64,000 bases of DNA from Chloroflexota bacterium. GTDB taxonomy: Bacteria; Chloroflexota; UBA6077; SHYK01. Location of the stretch: NCBI GenBank assembly GCA_009692845.1, contig SHYK01000004.1, positions 124,001 through 188,000 on the forward strand, in the 5' to 3' direction. Shown one piece after another: positions 1 to 9,562 of the stretch; position 1 is the stretch's first letter; each line of letters begins with the position of its first letter. Made by a program: the position numbers and the translations under genes. The notes under the pieces were generated by a model. That model saw only the letters and a program-made list of their open reading frames with translations, made no database searches and was not told where the DNA came from.

Positions 1-1
1 T

Positions 2-1195
<1,194 letters not shown>

Positions 1196-1222
1196 CCGGG
1201 CCGCACCTGGAGGCAGACCACA

Positions 1223-2272
1223 ATCTCGACCCCCAGGATCATCTTAGACGCGGTGGGCGGCGACCATGCTCCATCGGTAGTTGTCGCGGGAGCACTGCTG
1301 GCTCTTCACGAATTTGACCTGGAAGTCATCCTGGTCGGTCCGGACGAGCTGGTCCAGGCTGAGTTGACCAAACAATTGGGGCATCAAGCGCTTCCCAGCG
1401 GACTCCGGACCGTGCATGCGTCCCAGGTCATCGGGATGGACGAGCACCCCCTCTCGGCGATTCGCTCCAAACGAAACTCCTCGATTGTGGTCGGGCTCGG
1501 TCTAGTAGCTCGGGGCGAGGCCGAAGCGTTCGTCACCGCCGGAAGCACCGGGGCCGCCATGGCCACCGCGGTGCTGGAGCTTCGGCGCATCGCCGGCATC
1601 AATCGACCCGCCCTGGCAACACCCTTTCCCACCCGGAGCGGGCCATGCTTGCTTCTGGATGTGGGCGCCAGCGCGGAAGCTCGCCCCCAGAACCTGCTCC
1701 AATTCGCCGTAATGGGATCGATCTACGCCGAGCGAGTATTTGGTCTTCCGTCGCCCCGGGTTGGATTACTCAACATCGGCGAAGAGGAGTCCAAGGGCAA
1801 TCCGCTCTACCAGGAAGCAAACCAGCTACTGCGTCAAGCTCCGATCCGATTTATCGGGAATGTCGAGGGGAAGGACATCCCATCGGGCGTGGCTGACGTC
1901 GTCGTGATGGACGGATTCGTTGGAAACGTCCTCATCAAGCTCGCCGAGGGAATGGCCACCAACCTGCTGGATATCGTTCGGACTGAGATTCGATCGAATC
2001 TGCTCACTACACTTTTGGGCGCCGGTCTCTTGCCGGTCTTTCGTCGACTTCGGCGCCGTTTGGACTACGCCGAGTACGGCGGCGCCCCCTTGCTCGGAGT
2101 CAACGGCATCTGCATCGTGGCCCACGGACGCTCCAATGCGTTGGCCATCCGGAGCGCGGTTAGAGTAGCCGCCGATGCAGTCAAACACTCGATGCTGGAT
2201 CGCATTCGGGACGGCCTCTCCGAAACCGCCGCCAACGTAGCGACGGCCCAGAGCACGGAGCCGCCGTCCTAA
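1223..2272 (+). CDS. plsX: phosphate acyltransferase PlsX
   Basis: PlsX makes acyl-phosphate from acyl-ACP and phosphate, the first committed step of the PlsX/PlsY route to phosphatidic acid. The protein carries the family N-terminus LDAVGGDHAP, the segment SIVVGLGLVARGEAEAFVTAGSTGA, LLDVGA and the late motifs DVVVMDGFVGNVLIKLAEG and YGGAPLLGVNG. The ORF track starts at the GTG at 1253, but that would delete the first beta strand (IILDA), which the family always has. No ATG, GTG or TTG occurs in frame between the gyrB stop and 1253. An ATC at 1223 lies 9 nt after a GGAGG (1209-1213) and gives a normal-length protein of about 349 residues. I therefore place the start at 1223, with moderate certainty. 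The identity of the gene itself is secure. Confidence 0.9.
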   Translation: MSTPRIILDAVGGDHAPSVVVAGALLALHEFDLEVILVGPDELVQAELTKQLGHQALPSGLRTVHASQVIGMDEHPLSAIRSKRNSSIVVGLGLVARGEAEAFVTAGSTGAAMATAVLELRRIAGINRPALATPFPTRSGPCLLLDVGASAEARPQNLLQFAVMGSIYAERVFGLPSPRVGLLNIGEEESKGNPLYQEANQLLRQAPIRFIGNVEGKDIPSGVADVVVMDGFVGNVLIKLAEGMATNLLDIVRTEIRSNLLTTLLGAGLLPVFRRLRRRLDYAEYGGAPLLGVNGICIVAHGRSNALAIRSAVRVAADAVKHSMLDRIRDGLSETAANVATAQSTEPPS

Positions 2273-2443
2273 GCGACCGCTCTTCGACCTGCCAGCATCG
2301 CATTTGTCAAGCGGGCTCGGTTCCGAGTGAACGCAGCTGCGGCTCACCTTTTCGGGCAGGCTAAAGACCGCCCTGTTTACGGTGGGAAACCTTACGCGGC
2401 GCAGGTAACCTGTTGGATAGTTGGGGTGAACGGGAGGACGGAG

Positions 2444-3043
2444 ATGACAGCAACGCTGGGGCATTCAGAGCCGGCGACGACGATTGCCAATGACCGAGCG
2501 GCTGAGTTGCCGCCCACGCCACTTTTCGGCGGCCTGAGCCAGGAGGATTGGCCTGAGCTGCTAAAGAACGCAGTTCGCATCGAACTCGATCTCGGCGGCA
2601 TCGTGTTTCTCCAGGGCGAAGAGTCTGATGCCTTTTATGTAGTCGTTGCGGGGTCAGTGGAGGTGCGGGAGAAGGAGGAGGGTCGAGACCAGCAGATCCT
2701 GGCCCACCTGGGGGCAGGTGCGGTCCTCGGAGAAAGCAGCTTGTTCCTCGGCGGCCTGCACTCGGCGTCTGTTTACGCGAGCGAGCCCACGACGCTCCTG
2801 CGGTTTCCCCGCGAAGCGTTCACGAATCTGCTCTGGCAGCGGGAGCCAGGCGCCATCCGGGTTGCCTACAACATGGGCTTCGCGCTGGCGGTTCGTCTGC
2901 GAGCGGCGGACGCCCAGATCGCTGACCTGTCCCGCGGCCGTGCCCAAACAGGTGCAGGACAAATTCTGGGCGTAGACCACCATGGCAAGGTGGGGTTCGT
3001 CCCCGAGGGAGCTCGCCCGTTTGCGGCTCCCACCCACAACTGA
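2444..3043 (+). CDS. stand-alone cyclic nucleotide-binding domain protein
   Basis: This 199-residue protein consists almost entirely of one cNMP-binding (CAP_ED) beta-roll: LFGGLSQEDWPEL, IVFLQGEESDAFYVVVAGSVEV and GAVLGESSLFLGG, followed by a helix with LLRFPREAFTNLL. There is no C-terminal helix-turn-helix, so it is not a Crp/Fnr transcription factor as it stands. I chose the ATG at 2444 because GGGAGGACGGAG lies just upstream. The longer GTG ORF at 2327 adds about 39 residues unlike the family. The phosphate-binding cassette normally carries a conserved Arg after GE; here the sequence is GESSLFLGGLHSASV without it, so cAMP binding is doubtful. A role as a regulatory or scaffolding module is inference. 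It is convergent with the VOC gene across a hairpin. Confidence 0.75.
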   Translation: MTATLGHSEPATTIANDRAAELPPTPLFGGLSQEDWPELLKNAVRIELDLGGIVFLQGEESDAFYVVVAGSVEVREKEEGRDQQILAHLGAGAVLGESSLFLGGLHSASVYASEPTTLLRFPREAFTNLLWQREPGAIRVAYNMGFALAVRLRAADAQIADLSRGRAQTGAGQILGVDHHGKVGFVPEGARPFAAPTHN

Positions 3044-3063
3044 AAGGACGGTGGCGCGAACCT

Positions 3064-3086
3064 TGTCCTCGGAACGAACGAGGACA
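3064..3086. terminator. hairpin between convergent genes
   Basis: A perfect 8-bp inverted repeat (TGTCCTCG / CGAGGACA) with a 7-nt loop lies between the 3' ends of the cNMP-binding gene (+) and the VOC gene (-). It is probably a bidirectional terminator. There is no strong T-run on either side, so efficiency is uncertain. Confidence 0.5.
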
Positions 3087-3132
3087 CTCTCTTAACGTGA
3101 AATCGGTTCGCGTTCTCGGCAGATCGAGTCCG

Positions 3133-3495
3133 CTAACTCATCGGGTTGGACTTCAATAGTCCCATCGTGTTGCCGGCCGGATCGGAGAACATACCGATGG
3201 TGACGCCGTCCATGACGGTGGTTATCGGCATGAGCATCGTGCCGCCCGCCTTCGTCACCTTGTCCATATAGGCCTGCGGATCGTCGACCTCGATGTAGAT
3301 CGTCACCCGGGCGTTGCCATCCATCGCGTCTCCGATGCCCCCGCCAATGCCTTTGCCCTCATGATCGATCGTGCTGTAATTGCCCATCTCAGGAGCTGGC
3401 TGGCTGAGCTTCCAGCTGAAGATATCGGCATAGAACTTCTGCAGCGTGGCGGAATCCTTACCCACGATCTCGAACCAGGTAACCGGGTTAGCCAT
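3133..3495 (-). CDS. VOC (glyoxalase/bleomycin-resistance fold) family protein
   Basis: The 120-residue protein is a single VOC module of two beta-alpha-beta-beta-beta units. It begins VTWFEIVGKDSATLQKFYADIFSW, typical of the CFP-30B/27-kDa-antigen-like group, and ends FSDPAGNTMGLLKS. Potential metal ligands in this family are scattered His and Glu residues. Here the final Glu of the common DPDGN.(F/I)EL pattern is replaced (DPAGNTMGLL), as is common in this subgroup, so catalytic activity cannot be assumed. The ATG at 3495 has a GAAGG 9 nt upstream. The substrate is unknown. The M16 peptidase gene lies upstream on the same strand with a 33-nt gap, so the two may be cotranscribed. Confidence 0.85.
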   Translation of the reverse strand: MANPVTWFEIVGKDSATLQKFYADIFSWKLSQPAPEMGNYSTIDHEGKGIGGGIGDAMDGNARVTIYIEVDDPQAYMDKVTKAGGTMLMPITTVMDGVTIGMFSDPAGNTMGLLKSNPMS

Positions 3496-3528
3496 TTGGT
3501 TACGCCTTCACTTATTTCTTGGGGTTCA

Positions 3529-4791
3529 CTAAGCCAGTAATTTCGCGAAGCGTTTCTCGCTGCGGTAGGGACCGACCACCGACAGATGGGCTCGATCGTC
3601 TCGGATTACATCCTGAGCGACCCGTAGAACCTCTTCAGAGCTGACTGCGTCGATCTGGCGCACGACATCATCGATGGACTCAATGCTGCCTTGGAGGAGC
3701 TCCTGGCTCCCGATGAAGGAGGCCATGGCTCGAGAGTCCTCCATGCGCAGCAAGAAACGGCCCTTCAAATAGCGCTTTACCTTCTCCATCTCGGACTGGG
3801 GCACCGGTTTCGAACGGATGTCATCGAGCACCCCCCGAATCGCCCGGATAGTCTCATCAGTCTTACTCGGATCGACGGCCGCACCGACCGCGAAGGCGCC
3901 AGTATCGAGATAGCGGACCACGCTCGAATGCACGCCGTAGGCGAGGCCGCGATTCTCGCGGATCTCCACGAATAGACGGCAACTCATCCCATCCCCGAGG
4001 ATGGTGTTCATGATGTCTAGCGCATACCGATCGGGATGAAATGCAGAATACGACGGATAGGCGAGTCCGATCTGGGCTTGCTCGGTTCGTTTGCTCCTCA
4101 GCCCCACCCGAGGGGTGACGTGTCCATCAGTCGCTGGCTCCCAGGTCTTGAATGGCGCCGCTGCCCATCCGCCAACCCGGGCCTCCACTTCAGCGACGAC
4201 CTGGTCGTGGGGAAGATCGCCGGCCACTGAGATCACCACATTCTCCGGCACATACTGGGAAGCCATGTAGCCGAGCAGCGACTCGCGGGACAGCCCTTCC
4301 ACCGATTCCTCGCTGCCGGCAATGTCGCGTCCCAATGCCTGGTCCGGCCACAAGAGCTCGTCCAGGAGCAAGGCCGCGATCTCGCCCGGGCTATCCTCCA
4401 CCATGGCCAGCTCTTCGATGACCACTTTCCGCTCGCGTTCCAGCTCTACCGAGTCCAATTTGGAGTGGAGGAGCTGATCGAGGAGGCAGTCCAGGGCGTC
4501 AGTGAAATGATCGATCGGCACTTTCGCCCAGTACACCGTGAGCTCCTTGTCCGTCGCGGCGTTCATTACGCCGCCCACGCCCTCGATCGCCTCCGCGACG
4601 TCCCGCGGGGCCTTGCGGCGCTCGGTTCCTTTGAAGAGCATGTGCTCGACGAAATGGGAAACGCCGGCCAGGCTCGGCTCTTCGTAGCGCGAGCCCGCCC
4701 CCACGAACAGGGCCACGCTCACCGCGCGGGTGTGCGGCGTTCGGCTGCTCAGAACGCGAAGGCCTCCACCCAGGACCGATTTTTCGTACAT
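3529..4791 (-). CDS. M16 family zinc peptidase (processing-peptidase-like)
   Basis: This is a 420-residue insulinase/M16B-type metallopeptidase. The inverted zinc motif HFVEHMLFKG (HxxEH) lies near residue 50, and the third zinc ligand is in the downstream helix ERKVVIEELAMVEDSPGE. The later half shows the second M16 lobe, with GLAYGVHSSVVRY as the usual substrate-binding Arg/Tyr region. The ORF track begins at 5046, but the 85 extra N-terminal residues have no family counterpart. The ATG at 4791 follows GAAAGG at good spacing and gives the classic start MYEKSVLGGGLRV. Family members degrade or process small proteins and leader peptides; the substrate here is unknown. The first zinc lobe is active-type, so it may work alone as a homodimer. 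Confidence 0.9.
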   Translation of the reverse strand: MYEKSVLGGGLRVLSSRTPHTRAVSVALFVGAGSRYEEPSLAGVSHFVEHMLFKGTERRKAPRDVAEAIEGVGGVMNAATDKELTVYWAKVPIDHFTDALDCLLDQLLHSKLDSVELERERKVVIEELAMVEDSPGEIAALLLDELLWPDQALGRDIAGSEESVEGLSRESLLGYMASQYVPENVVISVAGDLPHDQVVAEVEARVGGWAAAPFKTWEPATDGHVTPRVGLRSKRTEQAQIGLAYPSYSAFHPDRYALDIMNTILGDGMSCRLFVEIRENRGLAYGVHSSVVRYLDTGAFAVGAAVDPSKTDETIRAIRGVLDDIRSKPVPQSEMEKVKRYLKGRFLLRMEDSRAMASFIGSQELLQGSIESIDDVVRQIDAVSSEEVLRVAQDVIRDDRAHLSVVGPYRSEKRFAKLLA

Positions 4792-5423
4792 GCAAAGCCT
4801 TTCATATACCTTGGTTTCCCAAATTATAGGGGTGGGAAAGGGGGCGATTTCGTGGAGCTTAGGGCAGCGTGGCTGCCTGGATACTGGGGATAGCCCTAGT
4901 CTTTCTGAAGTGGCTTGCAAAAAGGCCAACACCCTGACATCGCGTGTGGGCTGACTAACATCGTAACTGGAGCGACGATTTGCCCGTTCTTTTCGTAAGA
5001 GGGCTTGCAATTGCCGCCGGAGCGCTAATTGGTCTGTGGGTTCCATTCCCAGATGGTGCTGAGGCTTGCCTCAGCGGCGCATCCATACCCCCCCGCAGCC
5101 GGATGACAAAGAAAGTCCCGACTTAGTGCAGCGCCCCAGTCGCTATTACCTGCACGTCTTCGTCATGCCGCTAGCGCAGACGGAGCAGCTGGTAGTCGAC
5201 CGGTTCGGGATCCGGAAGACGTCGGTGGAGCTGTTTTGCCCGAGACCTTTGGAACCCTGCCCCAGCAACTCGCGCGCCTCGACCTACCTCCTCCACGAGA
5301 ACGCCGCTCACTGGTGCCGTCCTGGCCGTGACGCCGTCTGTGGCGTCAACGACGTCTCCTGGCAAGCACTGTCCTCCGGGCCACACCGCCGACCGCTACA
5401 GCATCGCCTTCTTCCATCTCGCG
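4792..5423. other. 632-bp stretch with no convincing gene
   Basis: This gap lies upstream of the M16 gene and downstream of rarA. The plus ORF 5066..5530 and the minus ORF 5171..5386 resemble no family I know, and the plus ORF overlaps the rarA 3' end. The composition is less biased than in flanking genes. It must hold the M16 promoter. I see no RNA gene, repeat or clear terminator; it may contain remains of a lost gene. Confidence 0.5.
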
Positions 5424-6818
5424 CTAGAACTGGCCATCTCCATGGACCAGCGCTCGCAGGCGCTCGAGGCGATCTCGTAGCGCGGCCTCGGCGCCCTGGT
5501 CAGACGGCTCAAAGAACTGTTCCGTGTTGACTCCTTCGGGGAGGTGACGCTGCTCGGCGACGTGCCCTTCGAAGGAGTGCGCGTAGCGGTAACCCTTGCC
5601 GTAGCCCATGCCGCGCATCAGTCCAGTCACCGCGTTTCTCAGGTGGAGCGGAACGGGAAGGTCGCCGGTCGTCTGGACCTCGTCCGCGGCTCGATGGTAG
5701 GCGGTCCCAACCGAATTGCTCTTGGGCGCACAAGCCAAATAGAGGGTTGCCTCACTCAGCGGGTAGAACCCTTCCGGCATCCCAATAAAGTGCGCCGCCT
5801 GTTGGGCTGCCACCGCCACCGAAAGCGCCATCGGATCGGCCAGGCCGACGTCCTCAGAGGCCAGGATCACCAGGCGCCGCGCCACGAAGAGCGGATCTTC
5901 ACCTGCCTCCAGCATTCGGGCCAACCAGTACACGGCGGCATCCGGGTCGGACCCCCGAATCGACTTGATGAAGGCCGAAATCACATCGTAATGCTGGTCG
6001 CCGGCCCGGTCGTAGAGCAGCGCTCGTCTCTGGACCGCCTCCTCGACCTGTTCCTGGGAAATTTGACGTTGGCCGGTGGCGGAGGGTTCCGCGAGCGCGA
6101 CCGCCAGCTCTAGAGCATTGAGGGCAACCCGGGCATCGCCACCGGATAGGGCGATCAGTGAGGCGCGCGCGTCGTCATCGAGGACCACCCCGACGGTTCC
6201 TAGCCCTCGTTCCTGGTCGCTCAGTGCGCGATCCACCAGCCTGCCTACCTCGTCGTCGGTCAGCGCCTCCATCCGATACACCCGACTCCGGGACAGGAGT
6301 GCGCTGTTGACTTCGAAGGATGGGTTCTCGGTAGTCGCGCCGATCAGCAAAATCAGCCCGCTCTCGACAAATGGCAAGGCGGCGTCCTGCTGCGCCTTGT
6401 TGAAGCGATGGATCTCGTCGATGAACAGGATCGTTCGCTCGCCCGCACTCTGCCGGCGGCGAGCTTCCTCGGCCGCCTTGCGCAGATCGGCCACGCCCGC
6501 CGAGACCCCGGTTACCGCGATGAAATGCGCTTTGGTATGGGCCGCGATGACCTGAGCCAGGCTGGTCTTCCCGCTGCCGGGCGGCCCCCACAGGATCATG
6601 GAGGTGACCTGGTCCGACTCGATCGCCCGCCGCAATACCTTGCCGGGCCCGAGCAAGTGCTCCTGGCCCACGAAGTCTTTGAGTGAACGAGGCCGCATCC
6701 GAGTGGCCAGTGGGGCATCAATGACCGCTTCGTCGACCGAGGAGAAGCGGGCCGCCGGCTCGTTCACAAGCGGCTGCTGGATCACCCGACTCCCCAGGGG
6801 ACGGCGGGTGCCCGCCAT
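5424..6818 (-). CDS. rarA: replication-associated recombination protein A (RarA/MgsA) AAA+ ATPase
   Basis: RarA is a clamp-loader-like AAA+ ATPase that acts at stalled replication forks. The 464-residue protein has MRPRSLKDFVGQEHLLGPG, Walker A WGPPGSGKTSLAQ (about residues 75-87), Walker B ILFIDEIHRFNKAQQDA, sensor 1 GATTENPSFEVN and the Arg finger region LLSRSRVY. The C-terminal tetramerisation domain is present (SAFIKSIRGSDPDAAVYW; RNAVTGLMRGMGYGKGY). The ATG overlaps the polA stop (TGATG), indicating translational coupling. It is the last gene of the thiL-tsaE-tsaB-rimI-polA-rarA operon, so polymerase I and a fork-repair factor are made together. Confidence 0.95.
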   Translation of the reverse strand: MAGTRRPLGSRVIQQPLVNEPAARFSSVDEAVIDAPLATRMRPRSLKDFVGQEHLLGPGKVLRRAIESDQVTSMILWGPPGSGKTSLAQVIAAHTKAHFIAVTGVSAGVADLRKAAEEARRRQSAGERTILFIDEIHRFNKAQQDAALPFVESGLILLIGATTENPSFEVNSALLSRSRVYRMEALTDDEVGRLVDRALSDQERGLGTVGVVLDDDARASLIALSGGDARVALNALELAVALAEPSATGQRQISQEQVEEAVQRRALLYDRAGDQHYDVISAFIKSIRGSDPDAAVYWLARMLEAGEDPLFVARRLVILASEDVGLADPMALSVAVAAQQAAHFIGMPEGFYPLSEATLYLACAPKSNSVGTAYHRAADEVQTTGDLPVPLHLRNAVTGLMRGMGYGKGYRYAHSFEGHVAEQRHLPEGVNTEQFFEPSDQGAEAALRDRLERLRALVHGDGQF

Positions 6819-9562
6819 CAGTACATCGCGCCCCAGTTTTCGGCGACCTTCAGATCGACGATGAGGGGAACGGCCAACTCGGTGGCGCCTTCCATGATCT
6901 CTTTCACGGACGCCTTCAACTCATCGAGCTCGTCGTCGGGGACTTCGAATAGGAGCTCGTCGTGCACCTGGAGGAGCATGCGGGAGCGGAGATGGTGGTC
7001 CCGTAGGTAGTCGTAAACCCGGGTCATGGCAATTTTCATGATGTCGGCGGCGGTGCCCTGCACCGGTGCGTTGATGGCCATCCGTTCCCCGGCCGAACGA
7101 ACCGCGTAGATCGGAGACTTCAGCTCAGGAATGGTTCGGCGGCGGCCCAGCACGGTGGTCACCGTGCCAGTTTCGCGCGCCTCCTGTATGAGCCATTTCT
7201 GGAACCCCTGGACGCCCGGAAAGCGCTCGAAGTACCGCTTGATAAAGGCCGCCGCGTCTTGCTGGGAGAGCCCGGTTTGCTCGGCAAATCCGAATGGACT
7301 CACTCCATAAATGATGGCGAAATTCGCCGTCTTGGCGAGCGAGCGCATCTCGCGGGTGACCTGGTCGAGCGGGACCCCATGGAGCTCGGCCGCGGTCGCG
7401 GCATGGATATCCTCGCCAGCCTGGAATGCCTCGACCAGCTTCGGATCGCCGGTCATGTGGGCTTCGACGCGGAGCTCGATCTGGCTGTAGTCGGCGGACA
7501 GGAGCTTCCAGCCAGGCTCGCCCGCGATGAAAGCGCGGCGTACCCGGAGGCCCAGCTCGCTGCGGATCGGGATGTTTTGCAAGTTGGGGTCCGAGGAGGA
7601 GAGCCGCCCAGTCGCCGCGACGGTCTGGTGAAAGGTGGTGTGGATGCGGCCGGTTTTGGGATTGACCTGGAGGGGCAGCGCATCGATGTAGGTGGACTTG
7701 AGCTTGATCAGCTCGCGATGCTCGAGGATCAAGTCGATGCACGGATGCGCGCCTTTAAGGCCCCCCAGCACGTCGGCGGCAGTGGATTGGCGGCCAGTTG
7801 AGGTCTTCTTGGCGCCAGGCAGATGCAGCTCATCGAACAGGATCGACGCGAGCTGCTGGGGCGAGCCGATGTTGAACTCGTGACCGACCGCTTCATAGAT
7901 GCCCGTTTCCAGGGCGCTGATGCGTTCGTACAGCTCCCGACTCAGGGCTTTGAGGCACGTGACATCGACCGCGATCCCGGTGCGCTCCATCGATGCCAGC
8001 ACAGGCACCAGCGGAAGATCGACCTCCCGGTACAGCTCTTCCAGGCCCTGCTCAGCCAGCTCCCGCTCGAGCACCGGCCATAGGGTCGTGAGCGCCGCCG
8101 CTTCGGCGCCAAAATGCTCGGCGGCCTCGGAGATCGGCACTTTCGGCAGGGTCAACGCCGACCGTCCCGCACCAAGGAGGGTCTTGAGGGGAGGAAGCTC
8201 GCGGGTCAGTCGGCTGTAGGTCAGATCCCGGAGCGATGGGCTGCGTTGGCCCGATTCCAGCAAATAGCCAGCGATGCCGGCGTCCAGGTCCAGGCCGTTC
8301 AGCTCGATCTCATACTCGCCGAGGGCAACCATGAGCCGCTTGGTATCGATGCTCACCTTGGGTCGATCGCCGTTTTCGAGCAAGCCGCGGATGATCTCGA
8401 GCGCCGATTCCCGCGGGAGCGGCGCTAACCCGGCTTCCGGCGCGCCAGCCAGGGGAACGTACACGCTGCCGCTGGATCGGGTGCTCAGAGCGAAGCCGAC
8501 GACGTCAGCTCGCGCGCCCTCCGGGGGGTCCAGCGGCACCACCAGGGCAATCGGCTCCTGACTCGCCGAAAACTCGGCGACGATCTCGGTTAGCTGTTCA
8601 AGCGAGCGAACGATTCGGACCGTCGACGGCGCCAGCTCCGTGGCTTCCAGCGGGGCCTCGAACAGCCCCAGCTGGGGAGTGGCCCGCCGGGCGGCCCGTT
8701 CGGGCGATGGCAGCCGATCGATGAGGCTTCGGAAACCGAGCTCGTGGAACAAGGCCACTGCGCGCTCGCGATCCGGTGGACGCGCGGCTGCCGCATCCAG
8801 GTCGAGCGCCAACGGCACGTCGCACACAATGCGGGCAAGCTCCCGAGCCATACGTAGCTGGTCTACAAAGGGACGCAGCTGCGCTTGCTGGCGGGCCGGC
8901 ACCTTATCGAGCTGGTCGAGGATCTCGGCTACGCCGCCGAAATCAGCAATGAGCTTGGCGGCGGTCTTATCGCCGATGCCCGGCACGCCCGGGATGTTGT
9001 CTGAGACATCGCCCCGAAGCGCCTTGAAGTCGACCAGCTGGGCCGGCTCGAAGCCGTAGCGCTCTCGAACCGCCGCTTCATCGTAGAGGACAGCGTCGGT
9101 CAGCCCGCGGCGGGGAGCCAGCACGCGTACGTGAGGGGCCACCAGCTGGAGCGCATCGCTGTCGCCGGTGATGATCACGACGTCCAGCCCCCTCGCGACC
9201 GCCTGGGCAGCAAAGGTGCCTAGCAGATCGTCGGCTTCAACCCCGTCCAGGTGATAGGACGGGATACCGAAGACCTCCAAGACTTCCTGGACTCGCCCGA
9301 ATTGATGACCCAGTCCTTCCGGGGTTGCCGCTCGGGTCGCCTTGTAGCTCGCATACTGCTGATGTCGGAAGGTGGGGCGCGGCGTGTCGAAGGCCGCCGC
9401 CAGGTGGGTGGGTTTCAGGTCGTCGATGCCCTTCATCAGCATCATGGTGAAGCCGTACACAGCGTTGACCAGCTCGCCAGTGGGACTCGTGAGATCAGGC
9501 AATGCGTGGAAAGCCCGGTGCACTAGCGCATTGCCGTCGATAATGGCCAGGGTATCAGCCAT
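6818..9562 (-). CDS. polA: DNA polymerase I, proofreading site degenerate
   Basis: The 914-residue family A polymerase fills gaps and removes RNA primers. The N-terminal 5'-3' exonuclease is intact (DGNALVHRAFHAL; EADDLLGT; GDSDALQLV; GDVSDNIPGVPGIGDKTA). The C-terminal polymerase has motif A (DYSQIELRV), motif B (AKTANFAIIYG, with Phe at the nucleotide-selectivity position) and motif C (QVHDELLFEVP). The central 3'-5' exonuclease-like domain lacks its metal ligands: where active enzymes have DxE the sequence reads LVVPLD, and the second acidic motif reads DTKRLMV. Like Taq polymerase it should have no proofreading (inference). It overlaps rimI by 8 nt and rarA by 1 nt. Confidence 0.97.
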   Translation of the reverse strand: MADTLAIIDGNALVHRAFHALPDLTSPTGELVNAVYGFTMMLMKGIDDLKPTHLAAAFDTPRPTFRHQQYASYKATRAATPEGLGHQFGRVQEVLEVFGIPSYHLDGVEADDLLGTFAAQAVARGLDVVIITGDSDALQLVAPHVRVLAPRRGLTDAVLYDEAAVRERYGFEPAQLVDFKALRGDVSDNIPGVPGIGDKTAAKLIADFGGVAEILDQLDKVPARQQAQLRPFVDQLRMARELARIVCDVPLALDLDAAAARPPDRERAVALFHELGFRSLIDRLPSPERAARRATPQLGLFEAPLEATELAPSTVRIVRSLEQLTEIVAEFSASQEPIALVVPLDPPEGARADVVGFALSTRSSGSVYVPLAGAPEAGLAPLPRESALEIIRGLLENGDRPKVSIDTKRLMVALGEYEIELNGLDLDAGIAGYLLESGQRSPSLRDLTYSRLTRELPPLKTLLGAGRSALTLPKVPISEAAEHFGAEAAALTTLWPVLERELAEQGLEELYREVDLPLVPVLASMERTGIAVDVTCLKALSRELYERISALETGIYEAVGHEFNIGSPQQLASILFDELHLPGAKKTSTGRQSTAADVLGGLKGAHPCIDLILEHRELIKLKSTYIDALPLQVNPKTGRIHTTFHQTVAATGRLSSSDPNLQNIPIRSELGLRVRRAFIAGEPGWKLLSADYSQIELRVEAHMTGDPKLVEAFQAGEDIHAATAAELHGVPLDQVTREMRSLAKTANFAIIYGVSPFGFAEQTGLSQQDAAAFIKRYFERFPGVQGFQKWLIQEARETGTVTTVLGRRRTIPELKSPIYAVRSAGERMAINAPVQGTAADIMKIAMTRVYDYLRDHHLRSRMLLQVHDELLFEVPDDELDELKASVKEIMEGATELAVPLIVDLKVAENWGAMY

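Noticed and set aside
4792-5046. 85-codon N-terminal extension of the M16 peptidase
   Set aside because: The extension is not family-like, and ATG 4791 has a good ribosome site.
5066-5530. 154-codon plus ORF before rarA's 3' end
   Set aside because: It overlaps rarA, matches no family known to me, and has no ribosome site. I treat the area as empty.
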